A stretch of 64,000 nucleotides of DNA from Planctomycetota bacterium (GTDB taxonomy: Bacteria; Planctomycetota; UBA1135): assembly GCA_026421205.1 (NCBI GenBank), contig JAPKBM010000004.1, positions 36,430-100,429 on the forward strand, in the 5' to 3' direction. The first letter of the stretch is position 1. Every line of letters begins with the position of its first letter. The position numbers and the translations under genes are program-made. Of the stretch, positions 1 through 7,958 are shown one piece after another. The notes beneath the pieces were generated by a model. It ran no database searches, was not told where the DNA came from, and was given only the letters and a program-made list of their open reading frames with translations.

Positions 1-814
1 TGGGGGGGTACCCCAACAAAACTCGACCTAAATCTGTACCTAAATCTCTTGCGCGGGAATAACGATGTCCCGCCTCTTTCGCCATGGCCACCCCTAATAC
101 TTGCATCAAAGGCAAAGGCACCGTGTCGGGCAAGGGCTCCGGAGGCAAATGAAGAACACGGTGAATCACTTCGCCCACCCCTTTCCCAAGAAAAGGTGGG
201 CAGCCACTTAAAGCATGATGCAATGTGGCGCCCAGAGAATAAACGTCGGCCTCTTCTGATACGCCACTGGGGTCCCGCGCTTGCTCAGGACTCATATATG
301 CAGGGGAACCGAGAGCCGCCCCTGGCCGAGTCAACTCGGGGTCTTCCATCCGACGCACTAAGCCAAGGTCGGCAAGCACTGCGCCGCGCGTGGCGTCCAA
401 TAATATGTTATGAGGTTTTACATCACGATGCAGAATACCCTTACGGTGCAGCATCTCTAAGGCACGTGCCACTTGAACGCCATAACGAGCCACCTGCTCC
501 CACCCCAATGAACTCTCTTGCAAGGCGTCCCGAAGAGATGCCCCTTCAATAAACTCCAGGAGTAGTCCTGGGCGGCCATCCGCTTGCAAGGTGCCATGGC
601 CTTGCACAAGATTCGGGTGACGAAGTTCAGCAAGAAGTTCGGCCTCTCTTCGGAAACGTTCCAAAATTCGAGGGTCCTTGGCAATGCTTCGCCGTAAAAG
701 TTTCAAGGCGAAACGGCGCCCGTCTTCATTGGCCACCAAAAATACTTCGCTCAATGCCGAGGACCCCAAAGTACGGACCTGGGTGTATCCTGGCGGAAGT
801 TCTGGTTGGGTCAT
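1..814 (-). CDS. Serine/threonine protein kinase, C-terminus cut by window edge
   Basis: Reading the minus strand from an ATG at 814 gives an open frame of 271 codons that runs off the left edge. It is a Hanks-type kinase domain: a weak glycine loop (LGSSALSEV), the ATP lysine in FALKLL (K38), HRDVKPHN with catalytic D131, DLG in place of DFG (metal Asp D149 kept), and GSPAYMSPEQA as the P+1/APE region. It should therefore be catalytically competent. The ATG overlaps the TGA of the upstream FHA-sigma54 activator (ATGA), so the two are translationally coupled, which suggests a phospho-signalling pair. Anything after the kinase domain (membrane segment, sensor) lies outside the window. Confidence 0.9.
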   Translation of the reverse strand, partial: MTQPELPPGYTQVRTLGSSALSEVFLVANEDGRRFALKLLRRSIAKDPRILERFRREAELLAELRHPNLVQGHGTLQADGRPGLLLEFIEGASLRDALQESSLGWEQVARYGVQVARALEMLHRKGILHRDVKPHNILLDATRGAVLADLGLVRRMEDPELTRPGAALGSPAYMSPEQARDPSGVSEEADVYSLGATLHHALSGCPPFLGKGVGEVIHRVLHLPPEPLPDTVPLPLMQVLGVAMAKEAGHRYSRARDLGTDLGRVLLGYPP

Positions 815-2688
815 TCTTTCGGCTCCAACCCGTACTTTTGTAGTTTACGGCTCAGGGAATAGCGGGTGAGACCTAAAGCCTCTGCCGTGCGAGTTCGATT
901 GCCCCTCATTTGATCCATCATGCCCGCAATCGCTTTTCTCTCTAATTCCTGTACTTGTTGCTCTAGAAGCGCCCCCGTTCCCGACTCCCTGGGCACATCC
1001 ACAATGGCTTGGTCTAATTCTTCCCATTGAACCTCCCCCTCTCCCATCAACGCCAAGCGACGCATTTCATTGCGTAACTGCCGAACATTACCCGGGAAAT
1101 AAGACTGGGCGAGCTTGCTTTTTGTTTTTACGGATAAAGAACGCAATAAACGGTCTTGCTCAGCGGCCTCTGTTCGCAAAAAGTACTCTGCCAAGAGACC
1201 AATGTCCTCAACGCGATTTCGCAATGGTGGTAACTCCAAGCGAACCACGCATAAACGATAGAATAAGTCTTCTCGGAATTCGTTGTCACTCACCTCCTTG
1301 CTTAAATCAAGATTCGTAGCGGAGAGAACGCGGACATCTACTATTTCTGTTTTTGAACTTCCAAGAGGTTGGATTTCTCCTTTTTCTAAAAACCGAAGAA
1401 ATCGTGCTTGCATCGCTTGAGACATTTCGCCCACTTCATCTAAAAATAAGGTGCCACCATTGGCCTCAGCAAGGCGTCCGACTCGATCTTTCACCGCTCC
1501 CGTAAAAGACCCTTTTTTGTGACCAAATAACTCCGACTCTAATAAGGTGTCAGGAAGTGCCCCACAATTGACGACGACGAATGGCTTGGAAGCACGCGAC
1601 CCCTGGAAATGTAAAACGCGCGCGACCATTTCTTTGCCAGTGCCGCTCTCCCCTGTAACCAAAACGGGAAGTTCTCCTTCTAAAACCTTGTCCATCTGCT
1701 CAAAAAGCGTGTTCATGGAAGGCGAAACTCCTAAAAATCCGGGAAAACGATTCGCTTCGGACGGCAATGCAATTTGAGCGGACTCTTGCATGAGAATACG
1801 TTGCCCAAGCTGTCGCTGTAAGGCGTCGGCACGTTTCTTTAATGCTCTTGCCCGACGGCGATCTTGAGCTGCAGCAAGATGCAACGAAGCCAAACTGGCA
1901 CACCCTTCCAAGAGTTCAATCTCATCTCTTGAGAAGGCTCCCCCTTGTAAACGATGGTCCACCACCAAGAGACCCACGACTTTGGAAGCGGCTTGAAGGG
2001 GGATTGCCAACAAGGAACGAAGTCCAAGATCGGCGATGCTGGCGACGCCCGAAAATTCCCCGTCAGATGCTGCATCCTCCACCAAAAGAGGACCCTTTGA
2101 AGCTAATGCGTTTTCTAAAAGTGTACGAGAGACTTTTTGCTCCGGCGAAGGAACAGATTCACGCGCGAAATTTCGACCAACTGCCATCGTAGTTTCATCT
2201 CCTTCAATCAGAAAAACAAAACCGCGCTCTGCGCCCGTCAACATCACCGCCGCATCAATCAAAACGGGGGCCATCTGCTCTGGTCGGTGTTCCTTTTGAA
2301 GCGCGCGGGCCACGCCAAGCAAAGACTGAAGCATGCGCTTCTCCCGGCTTGATTGCTGAGTCAATGTACTTTCGGAAGCGGAGTGTGGTGGAAACTGTCC
2401 TGCTTGCAAGCGGATTCGTGTACTTCCAATGCGGAATTCATCGCCAGGCAACAGCACCCGTCGGGTAACTTTTTCTCCGGACATCCACGTTCCATTGGAA
2501 GAATTCAAATCTACCAATTGGACTTCATCCTCATGGCGCTCTAAACGACAATGCTCCCGAGAGGCCATCGGGTCTTCTAGCCGGACGGCACAGGTAAGAC
2601 CTCGGCCTACAAGGATCGTTTGCTCTTCCAGACGCAAAATCCGTTGTAACTGGTCACGCTCTACCAGAATTTCTAGGGGGTCACTCAT
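811..2688 (-). CDS. FHA-GAF sigma54-dependent transcriptional activator
   Basis: A 625-residue enhancer-binding protein. Residues about 20-95 form an FHA phosphothreonine-binding domain (G28/R29, S43-R-x-H46, N65-G66). Residues about 130-275 look like a GAF sensor. Residues about 315-555 are the AAA+ sigma54 activator core, with Walker A GESGTGKE at 346-353 and Walker B GGTLFLDE at 411-418. The sigma54-contact loop reads GSFTGA (393-398) rather than the usual GAFTGA. The C-terminus is a Fis-type helix-turn-helix (TRTAEALGLTRYSLSRKL). The gene is coupled to a downstream Ser/Thr kinase by ATGA, which fits a kinase whose phosphothreonine mark is read by the FHA domain; that link is inferred. The 25 bp to the divergent YkgJ-like gene leave little promoter space. 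Confidence 0.92.
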   Translation of the reverse strand: MSDPLEILVERDQLQRILRLEEQTILVGRGLTCAVRLEDPMASREHCRLERHEDEVQLVDLNSSNGTWMSGEKVTRRVLLPGDEFRIGSTRIRLQAGQFPPHSASESTLTQQSSREKRMLQSLLGVARALQKEHRPEQMAPVLIDAAVMLTGAERGFVFLIEGDETTMAVGRNFARESVPSPEQKVSRTLLENALASKGPLLVEDAASDGEFSGVASIADLGLRSLLAIPLQAASKVVGLLVVDHRLQGGAFSRDEIELLEGCASLASLHLAAAQDRRRARALKKRADALQRQLGQRILMQESAQIALPSEANRFPGFLGVSPSMNTLFEQMDKVLEGELPVLVTGESGTGKEMVARVLHFQGSRASKPFVVVNCGALPDTLLESELFGHKKGSFTGAVKDRVGRLAEANGGTLFLDEVGEMSQAMQARFLRFLEKGEIQPLGSSKTEIVDVRVLSATNLDLSKEVSDNEFREDLFYRLCVVRLELPPLRNRVEDIGLLAEYFLRTEAAEQDRLLRSLSVKTKSKLAQSYFPGNVRQLRNEMRRLALMGEGEVQWEELDQAIVDVPRESGTGALLEQQVQELERKAIAGMMDQMRGNRTRTAEALGLTRYSLSRKLQKYGLEPKE

Positions 2689-2713
2689 TGCTCTCCAAGA
2701 TACCCTATCCGCA

Positions 2714-3157
2714 ATGCCAGTAACTCAAAAGGACGACTCTCCGTGGTGGGCCGATGGCCTCCCCTTCACCTGCCAGCAATCCGGAAAATGTTGCCATGCG
2801 CGCGGGGACTACGCATGGGTCTATGTCGGATGGCCAGAAAGAGAGCGCCTTGCCCAGGCCCTGCAAATAACGCCCGAAGAATTTACTCAAAAATACACCA
2901 TCACTGACGCTCAAGGCGCACGCATTCTTCGCTTTGTGGATGGGCATTGCATTTTCCTTGAAGATGCAGCTTGCCAAGTCCATGACCACAAACCTGTGCA
3001 ATGCCGGACATGGCCCTTTTGGGAGGAACTTCTGGAGTCTCCAGAAACCTATGAGGCCGAAGTCCGCAATTTTTGCCCTGGGAGTCGCTCCGGAAAACGG
3101 ATCTCGGCAGATGAAATCCGTCGCCAGATGAAAGAAACAGAAGAAGCCCGGCAATAG
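2714..3157 (+). CDS. YkgJ-family cysteine-cluster protein
   Basis: A 147-residue cytosolic protein of the YkgJ/CxxCxxCC family (putative zinc or iron-sulfur chelating domain). The conserved cysteines are visible: TCQQSGKCC near the N-terminus, then GHCIFLEDAACQVHDHKPVQCRTWPF-type spacing in the middle and NFCPG towards the end. The ATG at 2714 was chosen because the family signature begins right after it; a longer reading from 2429 would run antisense through the sigma54 activator gene. Function is not established for this family. It is divergent from the activator and 42 bp upstream of ettA. Confidence 0.82.
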   Translation: MPVTQKDDSPWWADGLPFTCQQSGKCCHARGDYAWVYVGWPERERLAQALQITPEEFTQKYTITDAQGARILRFVDGHCIFLEDAACQVHDHKPVQCRTWPFWEELLESPETYEAEVRNFCPGSRSGKRISADEIRRQMKETEEARQ

Positions 3158-3199
3158 GGCTGACGAAGAAAGCGGCGCAGTTAGAATTCCGCGTTCATC

Positions 3200-4885
3200 A
3201 TGTCTGAGAATCCCAACGAATACGCCCTTCAGGTCATCGGCCTGAATAAATTCTACGACCGCAGTCAAGCGCTCAAAGATGTCACCTTGTCCTTTTTTTC
3301 CGGAGCGAAAATTGGCGTCATCGGCGCAAACGGCTCAGGGAAAACTACGCTTCTCCGCATTTTGGCTGGGGATGACGAAGAGTTTGAGGGGCAACGAATT
3401 CAACTTGGATCGCTCACGCTCGGATACGTCCCACAGGAACCTCATCTGAATGCAGAGCAAACAGTCAAAGAGGCACTGGATGAATCCGTGCAACATGTCC
3501 ATGACATTCTTGACCGCTATAACGAAGTATGCGGATTGATGGGCGAAAAATCCGGCACGGAACTTGAGAAGCTCTCCGAGGAATTTGAACATCTTCAACA
3601 TGAAATCGACACGCACAACATGTGGGAAGTGGATCGGCTTTTAGAAGTGGCAGCGGGCGCCCTCGACCTGCCCCCGATGGAAAGAAATTGCGGTGTCCTC
3701 TCTGGTGGAGAAGCCCGACGTGTTGCCTTGTGTAAAACCCTTATTGAAACACCCGACATTCTGCTCCTGGACGAACCGACTAACCATTTGGATGCCGCAA
3801 CAACAGCCTGGCTCGAGCACCACCTTGCCAGTTACAAAGGCCTTGTGATCGTCATCACACACGACCGTTATTTCCTCGACAACGTAGTGGACTGGATGCT
3901 AGAAGTCGAACGGGGTGTTTGCACGCCGTACGAAGGGAATTATTCGGCCTTCTTGGCGGCAAAGGAAAAGGAAATTGACCTGAGTGGTCGCCAGCAAGAA
4001 AAGCGGAAAAAGAGGATTCAGTCTGAGCTTAATTGGGTTCGGCAAAATGCCACGGCCCGGGGCCGCAAGAATAAAGCTCGCCTTCAACGTTTTGACCAAC
4101 TTTGTGATGAACAAGACCATTTAACGCCAGACACCATTGACTTGGTCATTCCCGTCGGCCCACGACTGGGCAATAAAGTCTTAGTCTTAGATCACATCGC
4201 AAAAGCCTATGGAGACCAAACCCTTATCGAAGATTTAAGTTTGGAACTTCCTCCTGGTGCCATTGTCGGAGTCGTCGGCCCAAATGGTGCTGGAAAAACG
4301 ACCTTGATGAAAATTGTGGCTGGCATGGAAACGCAAGATTCAGGGAATATGGAGTTAGGCGCAACCGTTGAACTTTGTTTCGTGGACCAAAGCCGAAGTG
4401 AACTCCATGATGAGCTGACAGTTTTTGAGGAAATTACAGGTGGTGTAGAATTTCTCCCCTTTGGGAAGGGTGAAATCCAATCTCGCGCCTATGTTTCACG
4501 CTTCAATTTCAAGGGCGCTGACCAAGAAAAGTTAGTCGGCAATCTTTCCGGAGGGCAACGAAACCGAGTCCAGTTGGCAAAGATGCTTCGAATTGGTGGA
4601 AACGTCCTCATCCTTGACGAACCAACCAACGATTTGGACCTCCCTACCACCCGCGTCCTCGAAGAAGCGATTGAACACTTTGCCGGGTGTTTGTTTGCTG
4701 TCAGTCATGACCGCTACTTTCTCGACAGAATCTGCACACACATCCTGGCCTTCGAAGGAGATGGACAGGTGCAGTTCTTCTACGGCAACTACACGGAATA
4801 TGCGGAATGGCTGGAAAGCCGACGTGCTGCTGGAGAAATGGGACACGAATCCAAAGCCGCTAAATACCGAAAACTGTCCCTTTGA
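3200..4885 (+). CDS. ettA: Energy-dependent translational throttle protein EttA (ABC-F)
   Basis: A 561-residue ABC-F ATPase, the usual EttA length. It has two nucleotide-binding domains (Walker A GANGSGKT and GPNGAGKT; signatures LSGGEARR and LSGGQRNR; DEPTNHLD and DEPTNDLD), each followed by the SHDR/THDRYFLD switch. EttA binds the ribosomal E site and couples the first peptide bond to the ATP/ADP ratio. The linker contains the long basic region expected for EttA (LNWVRQNATARGRKNKARL), which separates it from other ABC-F members. No Shine-Dalgarno sequence is evident before the ATG. It converges on the enoyl-CoA hydratase gene with an 8-bp gap and no visible terminator. Confidence 0.95.
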   Translation: MSENPNEYALQVIGLNKFYDRSQALKDVTLSFFSGAKIGVIGANGSGKTTLLRILAGDDEEFEGQRIQLGSLTLGYVPQEPHLNAEQTVKEALDESVQHVHDILDRYNEVCGLMGEKSGTELEKLSEEFEHLQHEIDTHNMWEVDRLLEVAAGALDLPPMERNCGVLSGGEARRVALCKTLIETPDILLLDEPTNHLDAATTAWLEHHLASYKGLVIVITHDRYFLDNVVDWMLEVERGVCTPYEGNYSAFLAAKEKEIDLSGRQQEKRKKRIQSELNWVRQNATARGRKNKARLQRFDQLCDEQDHLTPDTIDLVIPVGPRLGNKVLVLDHIAKAYGDQTLIEDLSLELPPGAIVGVVGPNGAGKTTLMKIVAGMETQDSGNMELGATVELCFVDQSRSELHDELTVFEEITGGVEFLPFGKGEIQSRAYVSRFNFKGADQEKLVGNLSGGQRNRVQLAKMLRIGGNVLILDEPTNDLDLPTTRVLEEAIEHFAGCLFAVSHDRYFLDRICTHILAFEGDGQVQFFYGNYTEYAEWLESRRAAGEMGHESKAAKYRKLSL

Positions 4886-4893
4886 TAATCCGC

Positions 4894-5679
4894 CTATTCG
4901 CCACGAAACTGCGGCGTGCGCTTTTCGTAAAAAGCCTTTAAAGCTTCAACGCGGTCTTTGGACGGCAACAGTGATCTGGATTGGTGCTTCTCCACCTCAA
5001 GTGCCTCTTCTTCCGTCAATCCAGAACAAGATTGAAGAACTCGTTTCGCAGCCCTCAAGGCCAAGGGCCCACCTTGCAACAATACCTCGGTAAAGGCATC
5101 GGCTTGCCCTTGAAGGGTCGTGGAGGAAAGGACCTGAGTGACCAAACCCATTGTGAAAGCCTCCGGTGCGTTGACACGTGAGCCCAGAAGGATCAATTCT
5201 TTCGCCTTTGCTAAGCCGACGGCCTGCGGTAAGCGAACACAGCCCCCCGCGCCTGGGATGATTGCCAACTTAGTCTCGGTAAGCCCCATGACCGCCGTCT
5301 CGGATGCAAGTCGGAAATCACAGGCTAAGGCCAATTCCAGCCCTCCTCCAAATGCCGCCCCATTTAAGAGCGCTACGGTCGGTTGGGGCATGGCAGCTAC
5401 TTGATTCATCAACGCACGCAGCCCATCGACCGCGCCTTGCGCTTGCGCGTCATCCATCTTTTTACGCTCCTTTAAGTCTGCCCCAGCGCAAAATGCCTTG
5501 GCCCCTTCTCCAACGATACCGACCACCCATACCGAAGGGTCCATCGCAAGGTGCGTTAAATGCTCTTTTAGTGCCGCAACCAGAGCTAAAGAGAGTGCAT
5601 TGCGGGATTCAGGGCGATTCAAGCGAAGCCAAACCACCGCATCGCGGCGCTCCAGCAGAACCAAGGGTAAGTCGCTCAT
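4894..5679 (-). CDS. Enoyl-CoA hydratase/isomerase, methylglutaconyl-CoA hydratase-like
   Basis: A 261-residue crotonase-fold protein. The oxyanion-hole segments are visible (FCAGADLKE and NGAAFGGGLELALACD), as is the ETKLAIIPGAGG stretch with the catalytic Glu characteristic of AUH-type methylglutaconyl-CoA hydratases. It overlaps the upstream HMG-CoA lyase by ATGA, which supports a role in leucine degradation: hydration of 3-methylglutaconyl-CoA to HMG-CoA, followed by the lyase step. Substrate specificity is inferred from context. No methylcrotonyl-CoA carboxylase gene is in the window. Confidence 0.88.
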   Translation of the reverse strand: MSDLPLVLLERRDAVVWLRLNRPESRNALSLALVAALKEHLTHLAMDPSVWVVGIVGEGAKAFCAGADLKERKKMDDAQAQGAVDGLRALMNQVAAMPQPTVALLNGAAFGGGLELALACDFRLASETAVMGLTETKLAIIPGAGGCVRLPQAVGLAKAKELILLGSRVNAPEAFTMGLVTQVLSSTTLQGQADAFTEVLLQGGPLALRAAKRVLQSCSGLTEEEALEVEKHQSRSLLPSKDRVEALKAFYEKRTPQFRGE

Positions 5680-6560
5680 CCGGAGATTGTAGAAAGTGCG
5701 CGCCTCAAAGCGGCCGCGGCATCTGAAATCGCCGGCAAATTCAAGGACATGGGCTCTTGCCGAGCTCGCAAAAAATCAGCCCACTTCGCAGTGTCCATGT
5801 TTCCTGCCGCACCTGGGGCAAAGGGACAGCCCCCTAAACCGCCTAAAGCGGAATCAAAATGAACGACCCCAAGCTCACGCGTGCTACCAGCACCTTCACA
5901 CGCTTGTTGTCGGCCGTCATGGAGATGAAGCCCAAGGGGAATTCCAGGGCATGCAAGAAGCACTTTTCGAACAAGTTGCTCAATTTGTTGAGGCGTTGCC
6001 CCCCCCACGGTGTCCGCCAGCACCACGACATCGGCACCCGCTTCGAAAAACCCTTGCGCCATCTCAATCACGACCGAAGCTGGGGCCTCTCCGTCAAAAG
6101 GACAGCCAAAAGCCATGGAAACATAAGCTCGAACCAAAAAACCGCCACTTTGTGCCTGGTTCACCAGGGTCAAGGCTTCTTGAAAAGCCACCCCCTGGCT
6201 TTGCCCGACATTGGCTTGGCTATGGCTCTCTGAGGCCGAGGCCAACAAGGTAATCCCGTCTAAACCGGCCCTGGCGAAGACATCAAAGCCTTTTTGATTC
6301 GGAACAAGACCAAAAAGTGAAAGGTTTTCCCTCCAGGGAGCATCAAGAAGGAGCTGACAAAGGGCCTCGGCGCCTGCCATTTGGGGTACTTTCCTCGGGT
6401 TAACAAATGCGGCCACTTCAAGAGTGGAGGGGCCGTAAAGGGCTATGCATGAGGCCAATTCCGCCCGTTTTTCCGGAGAAAGGCAAACAGATTCATTTTG
6501 AAGGCCATCTCGAAGGGCCACTTCATGAAATCGGACGGGCTCGGCGCAGGAAGAATCCAC
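5676..6560 (-). CDS. mvaB: Hydroxymethylglutaryl-CoA lyase
   Basis: A TIM-barrel lyase of about 294 residues that splits HMG-CoA into acetoacetate and acetyl-CoA. Key positions are present: RDGLQNE near the N-terminus (metal Asp), LHLHD (two metal His), and GGCPFAPGAAGN (catalytic Cys plus metal Asn). The start is uncertain. The open frame extends to 6890, but that part would overlap the divergent glutamate dehydrogenase and is not family-like. A GTG at 6560 lies eight codons before the conserved VRFHEVALRDG and gives the normal length. A run of eight C (5999-6006 on the plus strand) lies inside the gene without breaking the frame. Its stop overlaps the start of the hydratase gene. Confidence 0.88.
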   Translation of the reverse strand: MDSSCAEPVRFHEVALRDGLQNESVCLSPEKRAELASCIALYGPSTLEVAAFVNPRKVPQMAGAEALCQLLLDAPWRENLSLFGLVPNQKGFDVFARAGLDGITLLASASESHSQANVGQSQGVAFQEALTLVNQAQSGGFLVRAYVSMAFGCPFDGEAPASVVIEMAQGFFEAGADVVVLADTVGGATPQQIEQLVRKVLLACPGIPLGLHLHDGRQQACEGAGSTRELGVVHFDSALGGLGGCPFAPGAAGNMDTAKWADFLRARQEPMSLNLPAISDAAAALRRALSTISG

Positions 6561-6669
6561 CCAAGAAGGATAGCCAGAATCTTGGCGAACACCCGATACA
6601 AAAGATAGGCTCTTCCCATAGAGTCCCCGGAAAACTAAACTTCCGCGCTTGCGGAGCTCCCTTCCGCTG

Positions 6670-6678
6670 CCCCCCCCC
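6670..6678. repeat. C9 homopolymer in the leader of the first glutamate dehydrogenase gene
   Basis: Nine consecutive C lie 11 nt upstream of the gdh ATG at 6690, where a ribosome-binding site would normally sit. Just before it is a small inverted repeat (TCCGC-GCTT-GCGGA, about 6642-6655). A tract of this length can slip, so it could alter leader spacing or folding, but no functional evidence is visible. Confidence 0.5.
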
Positions 6679-6689
6679 ACTTCAACATC

Positions 6690-7955
6690 ATGTCCACTGC
6701 CGAACTCGGAGCAGAATCCAACCCGTACACCCAGATGCAGCACCGGCTGGATAAAGCTGCGGCTCTCCTTTCCCTGGAACCCGGCCTGTATTCCATCCTG
6801 TCTACACCAACTCAAGAACTCACGGTCGCTCTTCCAGTCCAAATGGACGACGGATCGATGCGAGTCTTCACAGGCTACCGTGTGCAACACTCCATTGCAC
6901 GAGGTCCCGCCAAAGGGGGAATTCGCTATTCACCGGACGTTTCTCTCAATGAAGTGCGTGCCCTTGCCGCATGGATGACTTGGAAATGCGCGGTTGTCAA
7001 CGTCCCATTCGGTGGAGGAAAAGGAGGAGTCATTTGCGACCCTCGGCGCATGTCCCAAACTGAATTGGAAAAAATGACTCGGCGGTTTGCTTCTAGTTTG
7101 ATGGACATCATCGGACCAGAGCGTGATGTCCCTGCACCAGACATGAACACCAATGAGCAGACGATGGCTTGGTTTATGGACACCTACTCCATGCACAAAC
7201 GTGTTACCGACACGGCTATCGTAACAGGGAAACCCGTCGGCTTAGGAGGCTCCCAAGGCCGACGGGAGGCTACTGGTTTAGGGGTTGCTCTCACCGTTCG
7301 AGAATCTCTGAAGCACCTCGGCCTTCCAGAATCTGGCTGCAAAGTCGTGGTACAAGGATCGGGAAATGTCGGCGGAATTGCGGCAGAATTCCTTCACGAA
7401 ATGGGCCACCATGTAGTTGCCATCTCTGACATGTACGGAGGCATCCACAACGAAAGCGGTTTGGACATGCCAGCAGTCATGAAGCATCTCAAGAAAACTG
7501 GAAAATTAGAAGGCTTCCCCGGAGCAGAAGCTGTGGACAATGCTGAACTTCTTACCTTGCCTTGTGATGTTTTAGTTCCCGCCGCCACAGAAAACCAAAT
7601 CACTTCAGCCAATGCGGCGGACATTCATGCCAAAGTCATCGTGGAGGGAGCCAACGGGCCGACGACAGCCAAAGCGGATGCCATTTTGGAGAGCAACGGT
7701 GTTTTTGTTGCGCCTGATATTTTGGCAAATGCCGGTGGCGTCACGGTCTCCTACTTTGAGTGGGTTCAAGATCGCATGGGCTACTTTTGGGAAAAGAAAG
7801 ACGTCTTCAACCGCATGGAGCGCATTATGGTGGAATCATTCCACTCCGTGGTGGAATCGGCCAAAAAGAACAATACCAGTCCTCGCATTGGCGCCTATTG
7901 CCTTGCGGTCGATCGCGTTGCTTACTGCCTCCGGCTCAGGGGCGTTTACGCCTAG
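6690..7955 (+). CDS. gdhA: Glutamate/leucine-family dehydrogenase, catalytic copy
   Basis: A 421-residue Glu/Leu/Phe/Val dehydrogenase that oxidatively deaminates glutamate to 2-oxoglutarate (or the reverse). All key residues are present: K75 in [10 protein letters not shown]99 in TWKCA and the catalytic K111 in PFGGGKGG, plus D151 in APDMNTNEQ. The Rossmann nucleotide-binding motif is GSGNVGG. The C-terminus ([15 protein letters not shown]) is family-typical. It starts 130 bp from the divergent HMG-CoA lyase and is followed after 3 bp by a paralogue lacking two of the lysines. Exact substrate (Glu versus branched-chain) cannot be fixed by eye; the Glu-type reading is preferred. Confidence 0.92.
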   Translation: MSTAELGAESNPYTQMQHRLDKAAALLSLEPGLYSILSTPTQELTVALPVQMDDGSMRVFTGYRVQHSIARGPAKGGIRYSPDVSLNEVRALAAWMTWKCAVVNVPFGGGKGGVICDPRRMSQTELEKMTRRFASSLMDIIGPERDVPAPDMNTNEQTMAWFMDTYSMHKRVTDTAIVTGKPVGLGGSQGRREATGLGVALTVRESLKHLGLPESGCKVVVQGSGNVGGIAAEFLHEMGHHVVAISDMYGGIHNESGLDMPAVMKHLKKTGKLEGFPGAEAVDNAELLTLPCDVLVPAATENQITSANAADIHAKVIVEGANGPTTAKADAILESNGVFVAPDILANAGGVTVSYFEWVQDRMGYFWEKKDVFNRMERIMVESFHSVVESAKKNNTSPRIGAYCLAVDRVAYCLRLRGVYA

Positions 7956-7958
7956 ATC

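Noticed and set aside
49..552. Open frame on the plus strand at the left edge
   Set aside because: It is antisense to a clear kinase domain and contains no recognisable motif.
6561..6890. 110-residue N-terminal extension of HMG-CoA lyase, and an alternative ATG frame reading MGRAYLLYRVF at about 6619
   Set aside because: Both overlap the leader or start of the divergent gdh gene and do not resemble the lyase family; the conserved start lies near 6560.
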